From: Erodium maritimum | Lineage: Eukaryota > Streptophyta > Magnoliopsida > Geraniales > Geraniaceae | Reading direction: 5' to 3' | Length of the DNA: 64,000 nucleotides | Assembly (NCBI GenBank): GCA_963921825.1 | Contig: OY997589.1 | Coordinates: 56,522,959-56,586,958, forward strand | In this document: piece after piece, positions 60,896-64,000 of the stretch | How the letters are laid out: every line of letters starts with the position of its first letter | How positions within the stretch are numbered: the first letter of the stretch is position 1 | Notes under the pieces: model-generated | The model's input: the letters and a program-made list of their open reading frames with translations, nothing else | What the model was told of the DNA's origin: nothing | The model's database searches: none | Position numbers and translations under genes: made by a program

Positions 60896-61659
60896 TTTTA
60901 ATCCGCTCGGGTTGCTCGGAGGTGGTTTTTCAATATCGAAGGGTATGTGTTTATCAGATTTACGTTGTAGTATCTTTGTGTCCTATTTTCAGAATTAATA
61001 AAATTACATTTTCATAATATTTTATAGTTTGTAGTGCACATTAGACTTAGAATAGAACGAATCAGTCTATTCCCAATATAATCTTAGAAACAGTAGACCC
61101 ACGAATCGGGTAAAATTTAGACTAATTTTTTAAAATTTTAACCTAATCGGACTGAGATTAAATCGATTCAGTCTAATCCCACTATGAAAGGTGTAATTAT
61201 TAATCTGAAATTAAGGATAACATATTTGGACGGGTAACCAAATAAACTCGAGCATGATTCTCCTTATAGTATTGAAATGACAAACGTAGAAAAAAGGTTC
61301 AAATGAGTTTGCTAAACATTGAATGGTTTGATCCAACAATTGTTTCCTTAAATTGGCTCAATCAAACAAATGCAAATGTTTATGGATGTAATAAATGTAT
61401 AGTCCAACAACCCAAAGTCAGCATGATAGATACCAAAAGATAAGGATAAGGTTACGTTCCAGAAAGGATGGAGCATCAATCTATACCATTACCATTTACC
61501 AACACAATTTGATAAAAGAATTTGATACCTGAAAATAGAGCACGAAATGTACAACAACCTTGATCTCTACTAGACTAGTTCAATTGCTACTACACAACAA
61601 CACAAATCATAACTCATCCCACAAAACGTTAGTTATCAACCAACTAAGATCATGTTTCA

Positions 61660-62165
61660 TTAAGCATAAACGGAGCCATAAGAGAGAGCCATCAACAGCA
61701 CTGCGGCTTGCTCTTCCTCTCTCAGTTTGGTCTTGTGCATCATCACCTCTCTGCCCATAGATACCAGCCTCTGCTTCAGCATATCCCCCAGCTTGTTCTT
61801 GCTCTTTTTCTCCTCCGATCCGCCCTTGTTCATGGCTCTTCTCTTCTTCCTGCTCCTGATCCCGCAAGCGTTGCACAGTGACTGCACATATCATCAACCA
61901 TCTGTCTCAAAAAACCCAACTGAAATCCAAATCAACATGAGGATCATGGGGTCTCGTTCATTACCTTGGGTCCGGCAGGTCCGCCGCGCCACAGAGGGGT
62001 CTTGCTGGTTCCGCAATCGGCGCAGGTCTTTTTCGACGACACCCCGTCTGGGATGGCCTTATCGGTCTCCGATCCCTGAAATTGCATAAATCGAGCTCGA
62101 TTAGACCCATTCTCCAAATCATAATACGGATCACGATCACTTACTTTCTCAGACCGATGCACCAT
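61660..62165 (-). CDS. Small B-class GATA transcription factor (GATA15/16-like)
   Basis: Three exons on the minus strand: 62165-62145 (7 codons), 62075-61965 and 61881-61660, all with GT-AG introns and compatible phase, giving 117 residues (Arabidopsis GATA16 is about 139). The zinc finger is Cys25-X2-Cys28-X18-Cys47-X2-Cys50 with TPLWRGGPAGP in the loop, the class B type, followed by the basic tail GIRSRKKRRAMNKG. The C-terminus is Lys-rich then hydrophobic (AAVLLMALSYGSVYA), as in the LLM/short-B subgroup. The second intron splits the finger just after GPK. Family role: nuclear regulator of greening, nitrogen/light and cytokinin responses. Reading straight through the first intron would give a longer open frame, but the GTAAGT donor and TTTCAG acceptor and the family N-terminus favour splicing. 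Confidence 0.88.
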
Positions 62166-62460
62166 TTCTATAGCAAGATCCAGATGAGTAAATGGATGTG
62201 GATAAAGAGTTAGGAATTAGAAACCCAAATCATTATCTGGGGAAGATAAAAGAAATTGAGAAACGAATATGCAAATAGCAGCTCAAAGCTATGATGATCG
62301 AAAATAAATCGAGTGAGCTACAGAGTGAGGGAGGGAGGAAGTGAGAGATTTGTGGAAGAAGAAACGAATCAAAATCGAGAGGCACCAAAGCCGCGGGCAG
62401 ATCTGAAGAGGAAGCTTATATTGGAACTCGAAACCCTAGCGCGCTTCATAATTTTTCGGA
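62166..62460 (-). promoter_or_regulatory. 5' UTR and proximal promoter of the GATA gene
   Basis: Upstream of the ATG (rising coordinates) lies a CT-rich minus strand (62320-62350 reads as GA repeats on plus) consistent with a 5' UTR. No clear TATA box; I infer transcription start near 62400. Confidence 0.35.
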
Positions 62461-63773
62461 AGGACGAAAATGACCTTGCTCTCCCCGCCAAAACATCCGC
62501 TTTCCCTCCACAAAACATAACCTCTCTTCTCTTCCCCCATTTTTTTGAAAACTAATTTTTAGGATTTGGAGTTGTTAACCATTTGTGATTTCAAATTATA
62601 ACAACCATATTCAAGACTTGACTCTACAACCAACTAAAGTACTTCGTTAATCAAAAATAAGTTTGTGAAATAGTCCCATAGGTCCACCTAGAAAGAGAAA
62701 AAAAAAACAATAAGTCAATCATACGTCGTAAAATGTAGACTATTTATATAAATAAATGGAAACTGAAGAGAAAAGAATAAAAATTGAAGTAGACGATGGT
62801 TTGTGACAAATCATATCACAGTTTGAAACTATGATTTGATGATAAAAAGGGGGAGTGTATCGAAATTTTCAATGGAGGCAACGATATGTAGGCAACTGTA
62901 AGGTGGTGGCAATTTTAAGGGGCAACCGAAAAGTTGACGGTGGTGTTAAGGATATTGCATCCGATGGGGAGACAATGCTATGAAGACGATGGACCTCTCA
63001 TCCATGTGTCACGGGTATTAGTCGGTGTCAACGACCAATATTAAAATTAATATGATTTTTTTTCTATAAAGTGTGTCGATTTTTACTATTGACTACACTA
63101 TTCGTATATATTTCATCATTCTCTCTCAATTCCTTTTACCATTATTGTTTAAATCAACCGAACAATCCATAGTAGAAACTCACAAACAACTCAAAAAATT
63201 CTCATTCAACACATGAGAACGTTAAAAAAGAATCGTAGGTTATATTCATGGATATTTCGATTTTCGGTAGTTTTCATGTATTTTTGTTGTTTTGGATCTG
63301 CGGGACGAGCGAGACGGGGCTGGCGGCGTCGTAGCTGTGCATCTGGCGAGGGAGGATGAGGCTTGGGTGGCCGGAGAAGCCAACCCCTCCCCCGTTCGCT
63401 TCCAGAACGTTAGATCTACATGGGGCGCAGACGAGGTTGTTGGACGAAAGTGGACGTTGTTGTCGGAGGTACGCTGGAGGGACGAGAACTTTGACAAGCG
63501 AATGAGAGAGAACATAACATGTTAATTGTTGAAAACTACTCTAAACTATTGCTCACACACCTATAGAATACATTATGAATTGCCCACACAATTTTAGAAT
63601 GCAGTATGTATCGTAATAATTCTATTGATTCCAAAAAGAACTGTCCAAAACCCTTCATTCTGAACATCCCTATTATTTTTCCTAAAAAAGACGGTCAACA
63701 AAACTTTCTTCAAGTGTGGACAAAAGTTTATATATGTTTTCGTCCGTAGATAAAACTTCGGTACAGTTTTTAC
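62461..63773. other. Non-genic stretch at the right side
   Basis: No gene found. 63280-63520 is a short GC-rich patch with overlapping open frames on both strands and no recognised domain; the rest is AT-rich. Confidence 0.45.
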
Positions 63774-64000
63774 CAGGGTTGTAAAAGGCGCTAGGCGCTA
63801 CTCGGGCGGTGAGGTCCCCTAAGCGTTAGGCGAGGACTAGTCGGGGCCTAGGCGGATTTGATTTTTTAATATTTTTAATTATTAATAAATATATATTACA
63901 CAAATATAATAAAAAAATTCAAAATATAAACTAGGGGTTACTCCATGTCCTAACGATGTACTCTTAATTGCCAAATCCGCACTCAAACTTTGGAAAATTG
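63774..64000 (+). mobile_element. Left end of a hAT-like repeat, cut by the window edge
   Basis: CAGGGTTGTAAAAGGCGCTAG begins at 63774, followed by GCG-rich short repeats (GGCGCTACTCGGGCGGTGAGG, CTAAGCGTTAGGCG). CAGGG(T)TG ends and this GGCGC...GGCG pattern are typical of a widespread plant hAT-type repeat. The other end and the 8-bp duplication lie outside the window. Confidence 0.5.

Larger units (their letters stand above)
58014..61193 (+). mobile_element. PIF/Harbinger DNA transposon, decayed
   Basis: A transposase relic (58429-59735) and a Myb/SANT-type ORF1 relic (60513-60895) lie in the same orientation. Candidate ends: GACCATTTGTATTAGGG after TAA (58011-58013) and, inverted, CACCTTTCATAGTGGGA before TAA (61194-61196); these TIRs are only moderately alike. 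A TAA duplication is standard for this superfamily. Two or three TATA-type promoters remain (58336, 59864 and about 60413). Confidence 0.6.

Noticed and set aside
61944-62165. Unspliced 73-codon reading of the GATA first exon as the true protein start
   Set aside because: It would put intron-like sequence before the zinc finger; the GTAAGT donor and TTTCAG acceptor with matching phase explain it better.

Overview
The window is nuclear DNA of a flowering plant, most likely a eudicot. It carries intron-containing genes for a type-B response regulator, a COBRA-like protein and a B-class GATA factor, set among Ty1/copia, Ty3-like LTR, LINE, SINE, MULE, PIF/Harbinger, MITE and hAT-like sequences. 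I see no prokaryotic, organellar or CRISPR signal, and the species cannot be named from this sequence. All alignments were done by eye.

Layout. 1-4.5 kb: old repeat debris, with two head-to-head fragments of one LTR family (837-~1430 and ~1510-2791) and a DUF4283-like LINE relic. 4536-32077: a head-to-tail array of one Ty1/copia element on the minus strand, alternating five LTRs (the first truncated) with four internal regions, period about 6768 bp, copies nearly identical. Every internal copy carries the same lethal lesions in the zinc knuckle, protease, integrase and reverse transcriptase. 32.1-34.5 kb: a broken minus-strand LINE ORF1-like region. 35313-38405: an ARR1/ARR2-type response regulator gene with six coding exons and a SINE in its last intron.

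38959-49277: a second, plus-strand copia element with a 5-bp target duplication. It is split by a Mutator-like element (41188-45740, 9-bp duplication), which is itself split by a 3.3-kb LTR (42412-45724, 5-bp duplication with one mismatch). 49.3-52.4 kb: a palindrome-rich repeat cluster and a MULE transposase relic. 52447-54896: a COBL7/8-type COBRA-like gene. 55.1-56.5 kb: a Tourist-like MITE and a foldback element with internal tandem repeats. 56.7-57.7 kb: unrecognised coding-like debris. 58014-61193: a PIF/Harbinger element with broken transposase and Myb-like ORFs. 61660-62165: a small GATA factor gene. 63774-end: the start of a hAT-like repeat.

The three intact genes have separate roles (cytokinin-type transcriptional output, cell-wall/GPI-anchored protein, GATA transcription factor) and do not form a pathway cluster. 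The most notable structure is the copia array: shared lesions, inner LTRs more alike than outer ones and no sequence between units indicate that a dead element was multiplied at DNA level by LTR-LTR unequal exchange or a similar process, not by repeated independent insertion.
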